Assembly (NCBI RefSeq): GCF_008329705.1
Contig: NZ_VTSX01000018.1
Span: 1-64,000 of the forward strand
DNA from: Chryseobacterium sp. SN22
GTDB taxonomy: Bacteria > Bacteroidota > Bacteroidia > Flavobacteriales > Weeksellaceae
Reading direction: 5' to 3'
DNA length: 64,000 nucleotides
Position numbers and translations under genes: made by a program. Below the pieces are notes generated by a model. The model saw only the letters and a program-made list of their open reading frames with translations. It made no database searches and was not told the DNA's origin. Positions 33,924 through 42,776 of the stretch are shown here, piece by piece. Every line of letters begins with the position of its first letter. Position 1 is the stretch's first letter.

Positions 33924-33970
33924 CGTACACGATTATTTCCCGATAAGATAAATTTCTTTTGAAATATTAA

Positions 33971-34015
33971 ACCAAGAGGGTGTTACAAAATAATTAGTAA
34001 CACCCTCTTGGTTTC
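33971..34015. terminator. Long perfect hairpin terminator
   Basis: AACCAAGAGGGTGTTAC pairs with GTAACACCCTCTTGGTT across an 11-base loop. It closes off the array on its right side and could also serve the leftward genes. Confidence 0.8.
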
Positions 34016-34134
34016 TAATGTTGTTTGGTTTAAGCTTGATGTTATCAATACGGCATTTTTAACATTCCTGAAATTTGGGAACACACTACCTTTAAAAGTA
34101 CAGGAAACAGTTAAGAAATTTCCTGTTTACCCCA

Positions 34135-34770
34135 TTACTTTTGTTCAAAGGATTTCAGGGTCCCGTTTTCATGGTAATCTATATCGTAACGTGAACGTTC
34201 ATTGCTGATCGTTCCGGGAGACCAAACAATTTTATTCTTTCTTTTGCCTGCAAAAATCACCTGGTTCTCATTTTTGCTTCCTATTTCTTTATCTTTTTCT
34301 ACAAGCACTTTGTAGACATTGTTTGCATTTTTGAAAGGAATTTCATCCAGACTGACCAACCTGGCTTTCACGTTATCGTTTTTAGAAAGGACCACAGGTT
34401 CAGGCTTCTGCCATTGCCCGTCTTCGTAGGTATATTCATCTACAAAATCAGGGTTTTCAGGTGTCTGGATTTTGACAATAATTCTTCCGTCGGGATAAAA
34501 ATGAATATATTCAAAAATATAGACGGGATTTCCCCGGAAGCGGGGAAGATCACGCAGCTGTCGTTCCGCAAGTTCCAGCTTCTCCGGCACGGAAGCGAAA
34601 GGTACGCTGGGTTCCGTGCTGCTATCCGCATCCTGAAATTTACCAGCACGGCTTTTTATTGAGTCACCTGCAGGTGTGGCAGAAGCCAGTGTATCATCAA
34701 TACTTTTCTTGAAATCTTTGCAACCCGTCAGAAAAACTGGAAGTAGCAGTATTAAAATATTTTTTTTCAT
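34135..34770 (-). CDS. Lipoprotein of unknown family (211 aa)
   Basis: MKKNILILLLPVFLTGCKDF carries a lipobox LTGC (Cys17). A Ser/Ala-rich linker is followed by a domain with IFEYIHFYPDGRIIVKIQTP and a C-terminal IDYHENGTLKSFEQK. It starts eight bases after the end of the upstream membrane-protein gene, so the two form an operon. Confidence 0.7.
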   Translation of the reverse strand: MKKNILILLLPVFLTGCKDFKKSIDDTLASATPAGDSIKSRAGKFQDADSSTEPSVPFASVPEKLELAERQLRDLPRFRGNPVYIFEYIHFYPDGRIIVKIQTPENPDFVDEYTYEDGQWQKPEPVVLSKNDNVKARLVSLDEIPFKNANNVYKVLVEKDKEIGSKNENQVIFAGKRKNKIVWSPGTISNERSRYDIDYHENGTLKSFEQK

Positions 34771-34778
34771 AAAGCTTG

Positions 34779-35741
34779 TTAGTTATTGATCTGGTCATAA
34801 AAAACGAATTTTTCAGGCCGGTCCGGAAGGTACATAATCTCTCTGTACTTTAAAGCTGAGACGCTGCCGATATCCAATAATGAAACAATCTCTTTCTTTA
34901 CGGCATGAATCGTCTTTCCGTACTTATCAGTAAATTTTAAAGTATATTCTACCTGGGGCTGTTCATTGATATAGGTTCCCGTTTGTTTTACCGTTATAAT
35001 TTCGGCCACTGCTTTTTCTCCTTTGAATTTCAGTTCGAGAAGTTCGCGTTCCGTATTGTTACCCATAATAAAAACCCTGAAAATAAGATAAAATACTCCG
35101 GTGAACAGGATGAAACAGGCTGGAATGACGAGCAGCGGGTGAAACAGCTCAAGAAAACGCCAGCCCAGGCCGCCGCTCTCTGTAGAATAAGAATACTGAT
35201 AGTAGGCAACTACGCCGCCGGTAAAAGCAAGCCATATCAACAGCAATGCATAATTTACTTTAGAGGTTGAGCCTTCCAGTAACACATAAGGATTGTTCTT
35301 AAATTCGGCATCCACTTTAAGATAGATATTCTTTCCGGTCTCAAACCTGTTTTCTTTAGGGCGCCGGTCATTTACCATCATGGTATGACCCATAATCTGT
35401 CCTGAAAAATTATCCATTTCTAAAGTTATCTGACGGGATATAAAGTTTTTGTGCTCTTTAAGAATATGTGACTGTATAATCCTCGCCTGCACTCTTCTTC
35501 CATGCCGATCTATATATGCAAGATTTTTTTTGGCTAAAATGCCGTTTTTAAGAATCAGCCATAAGGTCGTTCCGAGTACCGTGGTCCAGAGGAGAAAGCT
35601 TAACCCCAGGTAAAAAATCGCCAGCCTTCCGTTCTCTGTATTAATACTGGTATGATAGGTATTATAATAGATAATACATGGATGTACAAATATGAAGTAA
35701 CCTATAAAAATGCCCCAGAACCCAATAAATCCGTTTTTCAT
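34779..35741 (-). CDS. Four-helix membrane protein of unknown family (320 aa)
   Basis: Hydrophobic segments near residues 5-28, 42-63, 163-180 and 205-230. A beta-rich domain lies between helices 2 and 3 (RVQARIIQSHILKEHKNFIS), and a similar one follows helix 4 (KAVAEIITVKQTGTYINEQP), suggesting a duplicated two-helix plus OB-like-domain unit. First gene of the two-gene operon. Confidence 0.7.
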   Translation of the reverse strand: MKNGFIGFWGIFIGYFIFVHPCIIYYNTYHTSINTENGRLAIFYLGLSFLLWTTVLGTTLWLILKNGILAKKNLAYIDRHGRRVQARIIQSHILKEHKNFISRQITLEMDNFSGQIMGHTMMVNDRRPKENRFETGKNIYLKVDAEFKNNPYVLLEGSTSKVNYALLLIWLAFTGGVVAYYQYSYSTESGGLGWRFLELFHPLLVIPACFILFTGVFYLIFRVFIMGNNTERELLELKFKGEKAVAEIITVKQTGTYINEQPQVEYTLKFTDKYGKTIHAVKKEIVSLLDIGSVSALKYREIMYLPDRPEKFVFYDQINN

Positions 35742-36002
35742 TTCAAATTTAAATGATCTTGTTAATTTTTTATTTTGAAGAGTTATCAGGCTTCAAATAT
35801 CATACCTTATAATTTTGTAAAGCCCTGCTGTTACGAGAAAAATGCAGCTTTTATATAAGTTGGTCATCTATATGGCTGATATAATGATTGTAAAACCCAT
35901 AAGATACTTTTTTGCCCTGTTTTAAAGTTGAGTGAATAGACAAAAACCCTCATTATTCTGTAAATTTCAGGAAAGCCTGAAACAGCATCAACAAAGATTA
36001 AA

Positions 36003-36016
36003 TCTCAAAAATGGTG
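36003..36016 (+). repeat. Junction-motif-like sequence near ssrA (instance 20, weak)
   Basis: TCTCAAAAATGGTG shares only the first nine bases with the consensus. It lies about 100 bases from the tmRNA 3' end. Confidence 0.3.
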
Positions 36017-36082
36017 TATATTTGATAAAGCAATGAGCACTTTAACAATAACAGAGGTGCATCTAAATCAGTACTTAAATTA

Positions 36083-36116
36083 AAAAACCCTGTAATAAGT
36101 AATTTACAGGGTTTTA
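36083..36116 (-). terminator. tmRNA terminator
   Basis: On the minus strand AAAACCCTGTAAATT..TTACAGGGTTTTTT forms a nine-pair stem with a T-run directly after the tmRNA 3' end. Confidence 0.8.
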
Positions 36117-36118
36117 AG

Positions 36119-36517
36119 TGGAGTTGGAGGGATTCGAACCCTCGTCCAAACAAGCAATACATAAGCTTTCTACATGCTTATTCTGCTATTGGTTTTCGAC
36201 TGGAGGCAGAGAGCAGACACCCAACTTCCAGCTTATCTTCTGAGATTTTCGAACTTTAGCCGAAGCGTCTAAAGCCTTATTCCTGCATTCCTATATCCCA
36301 GGATCAAACGCCGCAGAAAAGGGCATTTGTGGGACATCTTGCTTCCCTACTGAAATCTTCGGGAAAACGCTTGATCTACTATACTTCGATATTAAGCTGC
36401 AAGAGCGAACTCTTCGTTGCCAGTTAAAATTTTGTAGCAAGGGATTAGAGAGATCGCGCTACGGTTCTCTGCATGCTTACTTACCCATTGACCTTGCTGT
36501 CGAAACCAGTCAACCCC
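36119..36517 (-). ncRNA. ssrA: tmRNA (transfer-messenger RNA)
   Basis: The 5' end GGGGTTGACTGG pairs with the 3' CAACTCC plus discriminator A, giving the seven-base acceptor stem; CCA is not encoded. The T-arm GGTTCGAATCC is present. The resume codon and tag lie at 36392-36421 and encode GNEEFALAA followed by TAA, a typical protease-targeting tag. It rescues stalled ribosomes with SmpB. Its 3' end faces the accessory region, and partial copies of that end occur at 3536 and 2093. Confidence 0.97.
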
Positions 36518-36851
36518 ATGAATAAAGTGAAAGCAAAGATACGAAAATTGTTCCAATATTCCTGAAACGGAGATGGCTTTTTTAAATAAGGCTGATTAAG
36601 AGCTGCTTTAATCCTGATCGTGAAATCTTTAGACCGGGTATTATTTTCTCTTAAGGTTAAAGGGCTGGACTCTGCTTGCTGAAGTTAAACAAAGGTATCT
36701 GTGCGGGAACAGACAACGCTCCTAAAATAAATCCTGATTTCAATGGCCTTTTATCTCAGCTTCTACCTCATTTACCTTCAATTTATTAAAGAAAGTTTTT
36801 GCGGTTTCATAAATAATGTTTATTTTTGCAATCCAAAATGAGATGTAATAT
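36518..36851. other. Intergenic region between ssrA and rpsU with rpsU promoter
   Basis: TTTG (36798-36801) and TATTTTTG (36821-36828) with a 19-base spacer form a good promoter for rpsU. No gene seen. Confidence 0.6.
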
Positions 36852-37049
36852 ATGTTAATAATTCCAGTAAAAGATGGTGAATCCATCGACAGAGCATTAA
36901 AAAAATATAAGAGAAAATTTGATAAAACAGGAACTGTTCGTCAATTAAGAGCAAGACAAGCGTTTATCAAGCCTTCTGTAACTTTAAGACAAGCAAGATT
37001 AAAGGCTGCTCACAAGCAAAGAAATCTTAGCAAGGAAGAACAGGCTTAA
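36852..37049 (+). CDS. rpsU: 30S ribosomal protein bS21 (65 aa)
   Basis: Small, very basic protein MLIIPVKDGESIDRALKKYK then RKFDKTGTVRQLRARQAFIK, matching bS21. It binds the small subunit near the anti-Shine-Dalgarno end of 16S rRNA. It has its own promoter and precedes the recombinase gene by 78 bases. Confidence 0.96.
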   Translation: MLIIPVKDGESIDRALKKYKRKFDKTGTVRQLRARQAFIKPSVTLRQARLKAAHKQRNLSKEEQA

Positions 37050-37127
37050 GAATTTTCTTACCCACATACTGAATTCACTCTTTAAATGATTATATTTGAA
37101 GAGTGAATTTTTGTTTTTATATACTTC

Positions 37128-38018
37128 ATGATGCTGGACAAATTCCTGAACTACTTACAGCTGGAGAAACGGTATTCTCCGCACACCATTACAAGCTACC
37201 GGAGAGATCTCGAGGATTTTTCCGGATTTTACCTGAGGACGGAAGGCTCTGAAGACTTCATCCAGGCCGATAAGAAAATCATCCGGAACTTCATTGTCGA
37301 TCTCAGCGAGAAGGAAATCTCCAAGAGGAGCATCAACCGGAAACTGTCTTCGCTCCGCAGCTTTTACCTTTTCCTCCTGAAAATAGGGGAGATCAGGGTT
37401 TCGCCGGTAGAAAATATTTCGTCATTAAAATTCTACCCGGAAAAGCAGATCCCGATGTCGGAAGAGGAGATGCAAAATCTTAGCGACCAGGTTTTTGAGG
37501 AAACCCATGAGGTACTTGATAAATGCGTTATCGAAGTGCTGTACCAGACAGGAATACGGAAAGCGGAGCTTTGTGGTATGACTTTTGAAAATGTAAACCT
37601 AAGCGGAAACGAACTGAAAATTATCGGGAAAGGGAATAAGGAAAGATACATCCCGATCTCCGGAGAATTATCGGATCTGCTGAAAAGTTACATACAGACA
37701 AGAAACCCGCAGGAAGAGTACAAAACGTACTTTTTTGTCAACAGGAAAGGCAAAAAACTTACGGAAAAATTTGTTTATCTGCTGGTGAATAAGTACCTTA
37801 GTCTGGTAACAACCAAACAGAAAAGAAGTCCCCACATCCTGCGGCACAGCTTTGCAACGCACGTTCTGGACAATGGGGCAGAGATATCCAAAGTGAAAAA
37901 AATATTGGGACATTCCAGCCTTGCCAGCACGCAGGTCTATACGAATGCCAATATCGAACAATTGAAAAAAGTTTTTAATCGGGCTCATCCAAGAGCTTCA
38001 AAAAATGACGACTTATGA
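37128..38018 (+). CDS. xerC: XerC/XerD-type tyrosine recombinase (296 aa)
   Basis: The SAM-like core-binding half (1-90) precedes a complete catalytic set: Arg144 in TGIRKAEL, Lys168 in GKGNKER, His236 and Arg239 in HILRHSFATH, His262 in LGHSSL and nucleophile Tyr271. Length and neighbours (rpsU, hpf) fit the chromosomal Xer recombinase that resolves dimers at dif, not an island integrase. Whether it is XerC or XerD cannot be told here. Two start codons are adjacent (37128, 37131). Its stop overlaps hpf. Confidence 0.9.
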   Translation: MMLDKFLNYLQLEKRYSPHTITSYRRDLEDFSGFYLRTEGSEDFIQADKKIIRNFIVDLSEKEISKRSINRKLSSLRSFYLFLLKIGEIRVSPVENISSLKFYPEKQIPMSEEEMQNLSDQVFEETHEVLDKCVIEVLYQTGIRKAELCGMTFENVNLSGNELKIIGKGNKERYIPISGELSDLLKSYIQTRNPQEEYKTYFFVNRKGKKLTEKFVYLLVNKYLSLVTTKQKRSPHILRHSFATHVLDNGAEISKVKKILGHSSLASTQVYTNANIEQLKKVFNRAHPRASKNDDL

Positions 38019-38305
38019 AGATCACCGTACAATCAATTGGTTTAACTCCACACGAACCACTAGAATCACACATCGAAAAAAAAGTAAGCAAGCTGGAAAC
38101 TTTTTATGACAAGATCCAGGATTGCAAAGTAATTTTAAAAGTAGAGAACAACTCGGATAAAGCAAACAAAACGGCCGAGCTTATTCTGGCAATTCCGGGA
38201 GACGATATCGTAGTGAAAAAGACCACCAGCACCTTCGAAGAAAGTTTGGATTCCTGCGTGGACGCGGCTAAAAAGCTCTTAATCAAGAAAAAAGAAACCG
38301 CTTAA
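38015..38305 (+). CDS. hpf: Ribosome hibernation factor, HPF/YfiA family, short form (96 aa)
   Basis: MKITVQSIGLTPHEPLESHI and later AELILAIPGDDIVVKKTTST match the HPF/RaiA fold, which binds the 30S decoding centre in resting cells. It lacks the long-form C-terminal dimer domain. The start overlaps the recombinase stop by four bases (ATGA). Confidence 0.92.
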   Translation: MKITVQSIGLTPHEPLESHIEKKVSKLETFYDKIQDCKVILKVENNSDKANKTAELILAIPGDDIVVKKTTSTFEESLDSCVDAAKKLLIKKKETA

Positions 38306-38335
38306 TAAAAAAAGTTAAAAAAAGTTATTAAAAAA

Positions 38336-38367
38336 TTTGAGAATTCAAAAAAACCGTTCTATATTTG
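38336..38367 (+). promoter_or_regulatory. Promoter of the tRNA cluster
   Basis: TTTG (38336-38339), 20-base spacer, TATATTTG (38360-38367). Confidence 0.75.
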
Positions 38368-38413
38368 CACTCGCAAAAAGGGAACAGCGTTCTTTTGAAT
38401 TCTTTTTAATTAT

Positions 38414-38490
38414 GCCTCCATAGCTCAGCTGGCCAGAGCACGTGATTTGTAATCTCGGGGTCGTGGGTTCGAATCCCTCTGGAGGCTCCA
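38414..38490 (+). tRNA. tRNA-Thr (TGT)
   Basis: Acceptor GCCTCCA / TGGAGGC, anticodon loop TTTGTAA giving TGT, T-arm GGTTCGAATCC; CCA is encoded. Confidence 0.96.
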
Positions 38491-38506
38491 TTAATATAAA
38501 ATAGCT

Positions 38507-38587
38507 GGGGAGATTCCAGAGTGGCTAAATGGGACTGACTGTAACTCAGTTGCTTCGGCTTCGTAGGTTCGAATCCTGCTCTCCCCA
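38507..38587 (+). tRNA. tRNA-Tyr (GTA)
   Basis: Acceptor GGGGAGA / TCTCCCC, anticodon loop CTGTAAC giving GTA, a long variable arm typical of type II bacterial tRNA-Tyr, T-arm GGTTCGAATCC; no encoded CCA. Confidence 0.95.
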
Positions 38588-38672
38588 CATTTTATATTAG
38601 GAAAAAAGTTGCATGGTTAAAGGATTTTCCTTAAGTTTGCACAGCGTTACCAATAATTTTGGAAACAAAATT

Positions 38673-38745
38673 GCGGAAGTAGCTCAGTTGGTAGAGCGTC
38701 AGCCTTCCAAGCTGAATGTCGCGGGTTCGACCCCCGTCTTCCGCT
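38673..38745 (+). tRNA. tRNA-Gly (TCC)
   Basis: Acceptor GCGGAAG / CTTCCGC, anticodon loop CTTCCAA giving TCC. Confidence 0.95.
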
Positions 38746-38748
38746 CAA

Positions 38749-38778
38749 AAAAATCACGCTTTCCGGTGTGATTTTTTG
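38749..38778 (+). terminator. Terminator-like hairpin between tRNAs
   Basis: AAAATCAC-GCTTTCCG-GTGTGATTTTTT, just before tRNA-Thr (GGT). Confidence 0.55.
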
Positions 38779-38784
38779 GTTTAG

Positions 38785-38856
38785 GCCGACTTAGCTCAGC
38801 GGTAGAGTGCTTCCTTGGTAAGGAAGAGGTCACGGGTTCAAGTCCCGTAGTTGGCT
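38785..38856 (+). tRNA. tRNA-Thr (GGT)
   Basis: Acceptor GCCGACT / AGTTGGC, anticodon loop TTGGTAA giving GGT. Confidence 0.95.
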
Positions 38857-38865
38857 CAGATTCTA

Positions 38866-38893
38866 ATCCCGATTCTTTCGGGATTTTTTTATG
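38866..38893 (+). terminator. Terminator of the tRNA cluster
   Basis: ATCCCGA-TTCT-TTCGGGAT followed by TTTTTT. Confidence 0.8.
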
Positions 38894-39938
38894 TCCATAT
38901 ATTCGAAAATCAGTTAAGGCCATCTGAAGTAAGCACAAACTAATAAGTACCTGATGGAAGAAATCCTATAACACCTTTAATTTTAATATTACCGGCGAAA
39001 GGACAAGTCTATCTACATTACATAAACTTTTCGTTCGCAAAGGTGCTCGGCAAGCTCAGCGAGAAACAATTCGTTCAGCAAGTGATAGCGGTATATATTC
39101 CAGATTTTAAATTTATGATTTTACTTTACAGGTTGCTGGCGTAGTCCTGGTTTCCAATATTGCACAAAAGATCTTATGTAAAATTCTTTTAGTACTTTCA
39201 ACTTATATCATTTAACTATAGCAACGTCAAATATTCTTAATTTTCATTGCTGTCATTTGCTGGGTTATACTGAGCCTGCCGAACTGTCTTACAGCTGAAA
39301 ATAGCCGTATGACAAGGAGCCTAATCTTTGCAGCCACAGCGTTAAACAAATGACCGGCATAAGTTTCAGGAAATTCTGAGGCATCCGGCTACCGGATTGA
39401 TAGTTCAACAGCAATTCTTTTTTTTCAGGAGCTATTTCCGGCTCTCCGCTCATACTCCTCGTGCCGGGACATTCCAATGCGCGCTATCGCCGGGCCCAAC
39501 TCTGTCCTTAGCTTCCAGCCACCACTGTGGGGTAACCGCTGCGATCCGGGCTAGGGTGGCAGTCTTTATATGAATCTTCACTCGGAATAGCCGGATTCAT
39601 TATAAAAATAGGAAGTAGCAATGCCTTAATCCGATCTACTAAAACCCTTGAAGGCTGAATACGGTTATTCGAGATTAGTTCTAAAAGTTGTCAGCGATAG
39701 TGTTAATTTAAAGTACAGCCTCCGACTGCGTTAAAGTTCTGTATTTTTTTCACTTAATTATTTCTCACCAACTTTCGTATGTGATCCGCTGTCAGCCTTA
39801 ATATTGAAAAACTTCCGGAATCCAGCATCTCCCTCCCCCGTTTTATTATCCTTAAAATTCAATAAAAAACCGGATCCCGATCTAAACATGCTTTACCATC
39901 CTGAAAATTTTCGTTACATTCGTACAAAATAATTTTCG
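38894..39938. other. One-kilobase stretch without a convincing gene
   Basis: Short frames only. A more GC-rich segment (about 39430-39560) contains GGGCCC, several CCGG-type arms and AGCTTCCAGCCACC-like runs. It may be a dispersed repeat or decayed gene end. I see no RNA gene or mobile element in it. Confidence 0.45.
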
Positions 39939-40619
39939 ATGAATATCCTTTTATTGGAAGACGATCTGATTCTCTCGGCAGAGCTTTGTAAGTTTCTGGA
40001 ATCAAACCATTTTACGTGTGATAAAATCTATGACGGCGAAACCTTTCTCCGCCAGATCAGAAACAGCTCCTACGACCTGTACCTGCTCGACATCAATGTG
40101 CCGAAGATCAGCGGGCTGGATGTCTGCCAGACTGTACGTTCTTTCGATAAAAACACCCCGATCATTATTATCTCGGCCTACGGCGACCTGTCGGACAAAA
40201 AAGATGCATTTACCAGGCTGGCGGACGATTACCTGGTAAAGCCTTTCCAGTTTGAGGAATTGCTGCTGCGCATGAACTCTCTGCTGCGCAGAAAAGCACC
40301 TTCCGAAACCAACGACCGGGAATTAATCAGGGTCGATGACCTGATTGTGAACAAGACCGAACAGAAAGTTTACCGCGGCGGAAACGAAATCAGCCTCACC
40401 TTAAAGGAATTCCAGCTTTTGGTGTATCTGGCCGAGGCGCAGGGCCGCACGGTTTCCAAGCAGCAGATCACGGAACATGTCTGGGAACACAACTTCAATA
40501 CGAATACCAACACAGTAGAAGTATACATCAATTTCCTGAGAAAGAAAATCGACAAGGATTTTAAAGTGAAACTGATTCACACCCGTTCCGGTTTCGGGTA
40601 TTATTTAAGCCCGTTATAG
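39939..40619 (+). CDS. OmpR-family response regulator (226 aa)
   Basis: Receiver with Asp8-Asp9, phosphoacceptor Asp51 in LYLLDINVPK, Ser in IIIISAYG and Lys in YLVKPFQFEE. The C-terminal winged helix is of OmpR type (ISLTLKEFQLLVYLAEAQGR ... TVEVYINFLRKKIDKDF ... IHTRSGFGYYL). The sensor kinase gene follows after seven bases; adjacent efflux genes suggest control of metal or drug export (inference). Confidence 0.93.
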   Translation: MNILLLEDDLILSAELCKFLESNHFTCDKIYDGETFLRQIRNSSYDLYLLDINVPKISGLDVCQTVRSFDKNTPIIIISAYGDLSDKKDAFTRLADDYLVKPFQFEELLLRMNSLLRRKAPSETNDRELIRVDDLIVNKTEQKVYRGGNEISLTLKEFQLLVYLAEAQGRTVSKQQITEHVWEHNFNTNTNTVEVYINFLRKKIDKDFKVKLIHTRSGFGYYLSPL

Positions 40620-40626
40620 AAAAAGT

Positions 40627-41991
40627 ATGTCTTTAAAGAGGAAGATCGCGCTCAGTCTCAGCATTGCCTTTTCATTGCTTTTCGGTATTGTGATGGTGGT
40701 GATCTATATGTCCTTTAACGATTTCCGGCGGGATGAATTCAAGGAGCGGTTCCGGCAGCGGCTGGAATTCACTTCTCATTTCATCGCTAAATCCAAGGAC
40801 TTTGAAGAAGAGGCGCCGGTATTTTTCAACGAAAATTCCGATAACATCCTTTTAAACGAGACGATCTTAATCTTTAATTCTCAGAAAGAACTGATCTACA
40901 GCACGATCAAGGACCGGAATGTTACCTGGGACAATGCGCTCCTCAAAGAGCTTGATGATAAAAAAGTCATCTATTCCGAAAAAACGGTTCCTGAAATCTA
41001 CGCTGCCCTGAGAACCATCAACGGCGAAAATTATTATATTCTCACCAGTGCCTATGATACCAACGGCAACTCTAAATTAGCCTATCTGAAATACCTCCTG
41101 ATCACCGCTTATGTAATGAGTGCGCTGCTGATCGGTTTTTTCAGCTATTACTTTATGGGCGAGTTCCTGAAGCCGCTGGAAGACCTGAACCAGGAGATTT
41201 CCGAGGTGACGGCCCACAAGCTGACCACACAGATCCCGGTCCGCCACTCCAATGACGAGATCGACGTATTGGCGAAATCCTTTAATACCATGATCGGCAG
41301 GCTGGACGATGTATTCCAGTCGCAGAAAGATTTTACCGCCAGTGCTTCCCATGAAATCCGCACCCCGATCACAAGAATGGCCTTTCAGCTGGAGAACCTC
41401 ATTAAATTCGGTGAACATACCCCTGAAACCCGTTCTTCGCTGCAGCAGATCCAGCGCGATGTCTATCAGCTGTCGGATCTTACCAATTCCTTGTTGCTTT
41501 TAACTAAATTTGATAAAGAAAACATCCAGAGCATTTACGAAGAAGTACGGATCGATGAAGTGATTTTCGAATCTTATGAGGCTGTGGAAAAGAGCTATCC
41601 GAAACTTAAAATGGATTTCCAGATTTCCGAAGAGACTTCTGAAGATGCGCTTCTCACGATAAAAGGAGTCCAGTCTCTGCTGGATATCGTATTCATCAAC
41701 CTTTTTAAAAATGCGGCCATCTACTCCGACAATATGGAAGTGGATGTGCTGATTACTGAAAACGACCGGCATTTTCTGGTGGATGTTCTTTCTCACGGAA
41801 ATACTATTCCTGAAGAGGAACAGCTTAAATTGTTTGAAGCTTTCAAAAGAGGCAAAAGCTCCCAGAACATCTCCGGTTCCGGATTGGGTCTGAGGATCGT
41901 CAAAAGGATCCTGGAATACCACGGTGCTGAAATAAAGTATACTTCCCCGGCGGATTTACTGAATAAATTCAGCGTGGTTTTTAAAAAATAA
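40627..41991 (+). CDS. Sensor histidine kinase (454 aa)
   Basis: Membrane helix 1 (about 8-28), an external sensor loop, membrane helix 2 (about 156-177), HAMP linker, HisKA with His242 in ASASHEIRTP, then HATPase motifs NLFKNAAIYSD (N box) and GSGLGLRIVKR (G2 box). It phosphorylates the response regulator encoded directly upstream. Confidence 0.93.
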   Translation: MSLKRKIALSLSIAFSLLFGIVMVVIYMSFNDFRRDEFKERFRQRLEFTSHFIAKSKDFEEEAPVFFNENSDNILLNETILIFNSQKELIYSTIKDRNVTWDNALLKELDDKKVIYSEKTVPEIYAALRTINGENYYILTSAYDTNGNSKLAYLKYLLITAYVMSALLIGFFSYYFMGEFLKPLEDLNQEISEVTAHKLTTQIPVRHSNDEIDVLAKSFNTMIGRLDDVFQSQKDFTASASHEIRTPITRMAFQLENLIKFGEHTPETRSSLQQIQRDVYQLSDLTNSLLLLTKFDKENIQSIYEEVRIDEVIFESYEAVEKSYPKLKMDFQISEETSEDALLTIKGVQSLLDIVFINLFKNAAIYSDNMEVDVLITENDRHFLVDVLSHGNTIPEEEQLKLFEAFKRGKSSQNISGSGLGLRIVKRILEYHGAEIKYTSPADLLNKFSVVFKK

Positions 41992-42461
41992 AGGCTTTCC
42001 AACTGTAGAAGGTGCCGTATGTAGGGCCAGGCCCTGATTTTGATCTTCAGATGTTTTTTATTTATTTTGGGGTTAAATAATCATGATGAAAAATTATTTC
42101 ACATTGAAATCCTTCTAAAGAAATTTCGGCCCTGATCCTCTGTGGTTTATTCCCATTTTCATCTTACTTGTAAGTCGCGTCACCATTTCCTAATGCTTTT
42201 CCTTCACTGCGGTAAAACCTTTTCCGTTATTTCGGGCAGATTTTGAAAGATCATATCGGGAAGTTTCTGATAAAAAACCGGTGCTGGCCTTTCATGACTC
42301 ACATGGTATAATCGGCTGGTCGTGCTGTTGGCTGGAAAACTTCCAGCCTCCGGCATCCAAAGCTTCAACAAAGTCTTTAAGACAAATTTAATTTTTTTTT
42401 AAGGATTCTTTAAGAGCATTTTAATTCCGTAAAGACACCTTTGTACCGTAAAATAACCAAC
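41992..42461. other. Intergenic region with an inverted repeat, no gene seen
   Basis: A perfect hairpin GGCTGGAA-AAC-TTCCAGCC lies at 42330-42348. There are A-rich runs before the TolC remnant; no coding signal. Confidence 0.4.
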
Positions 42462-42710
42462 ATGAAAAAATTCGCAGGGCTGTGTATTGTCATTTCCTCA
42501 TTTGTGGCAGCACAGCAGAAAATGTTGCTTTTGGAACGCGGAGAAGCTTTTCAAAAGAACAATTTACAACTGCTTACCGAACAGTACAACATCAATAATG
42601 AAATTGCCTTTGCCAGATCTAATAAAGAACTGGCCCGGCTCCGGTTTTCCCAGCCGGACTACCACAACAGCAAGTGGTACGCCCAATGGCAGAAATCACC
42701 TGCAACATGA
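42462..42710 (+). pseudogene. Truncated TolC-family outer-membrane efflux protein
   Basis: MKKFAGLCIVISSFVAAQQK is a signal peptide. The next part (LLLERGEAFQKNNLQLLTEQ YNINNEIAFA) matches the first helix of TolC-like proteins, whose normal length exceeds 400 residues. Only 82 residues remain before the stop. The tail (NKELARLRFSQPDYHN) may be a different part of the same protein joined by an internal deletion. It lies just ahead of an RND adaptor gene. Confidence 0.65.
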
Positions 42711-42776
42711 AAGCCGGATCATACAGTCCCCAGAGCAGTTAAAATCAGCTGGTACAAACGAAAATCTTCTATTAAT

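Noticed and set aside
37128..38018. Xer-type recombinase as integrase of the ssrA island
   Set aside because: Its neighbours (rpsU, hpf), length and sequence fit the chromosomal Xer enzyme. It lies on the side of ssrA away from the island, so a role in integration is not supported.
39289..39477. Small minus-strand gene in the desert
   Set aside because: Low-complexity, unconserved-looking frame without promoter or start context.
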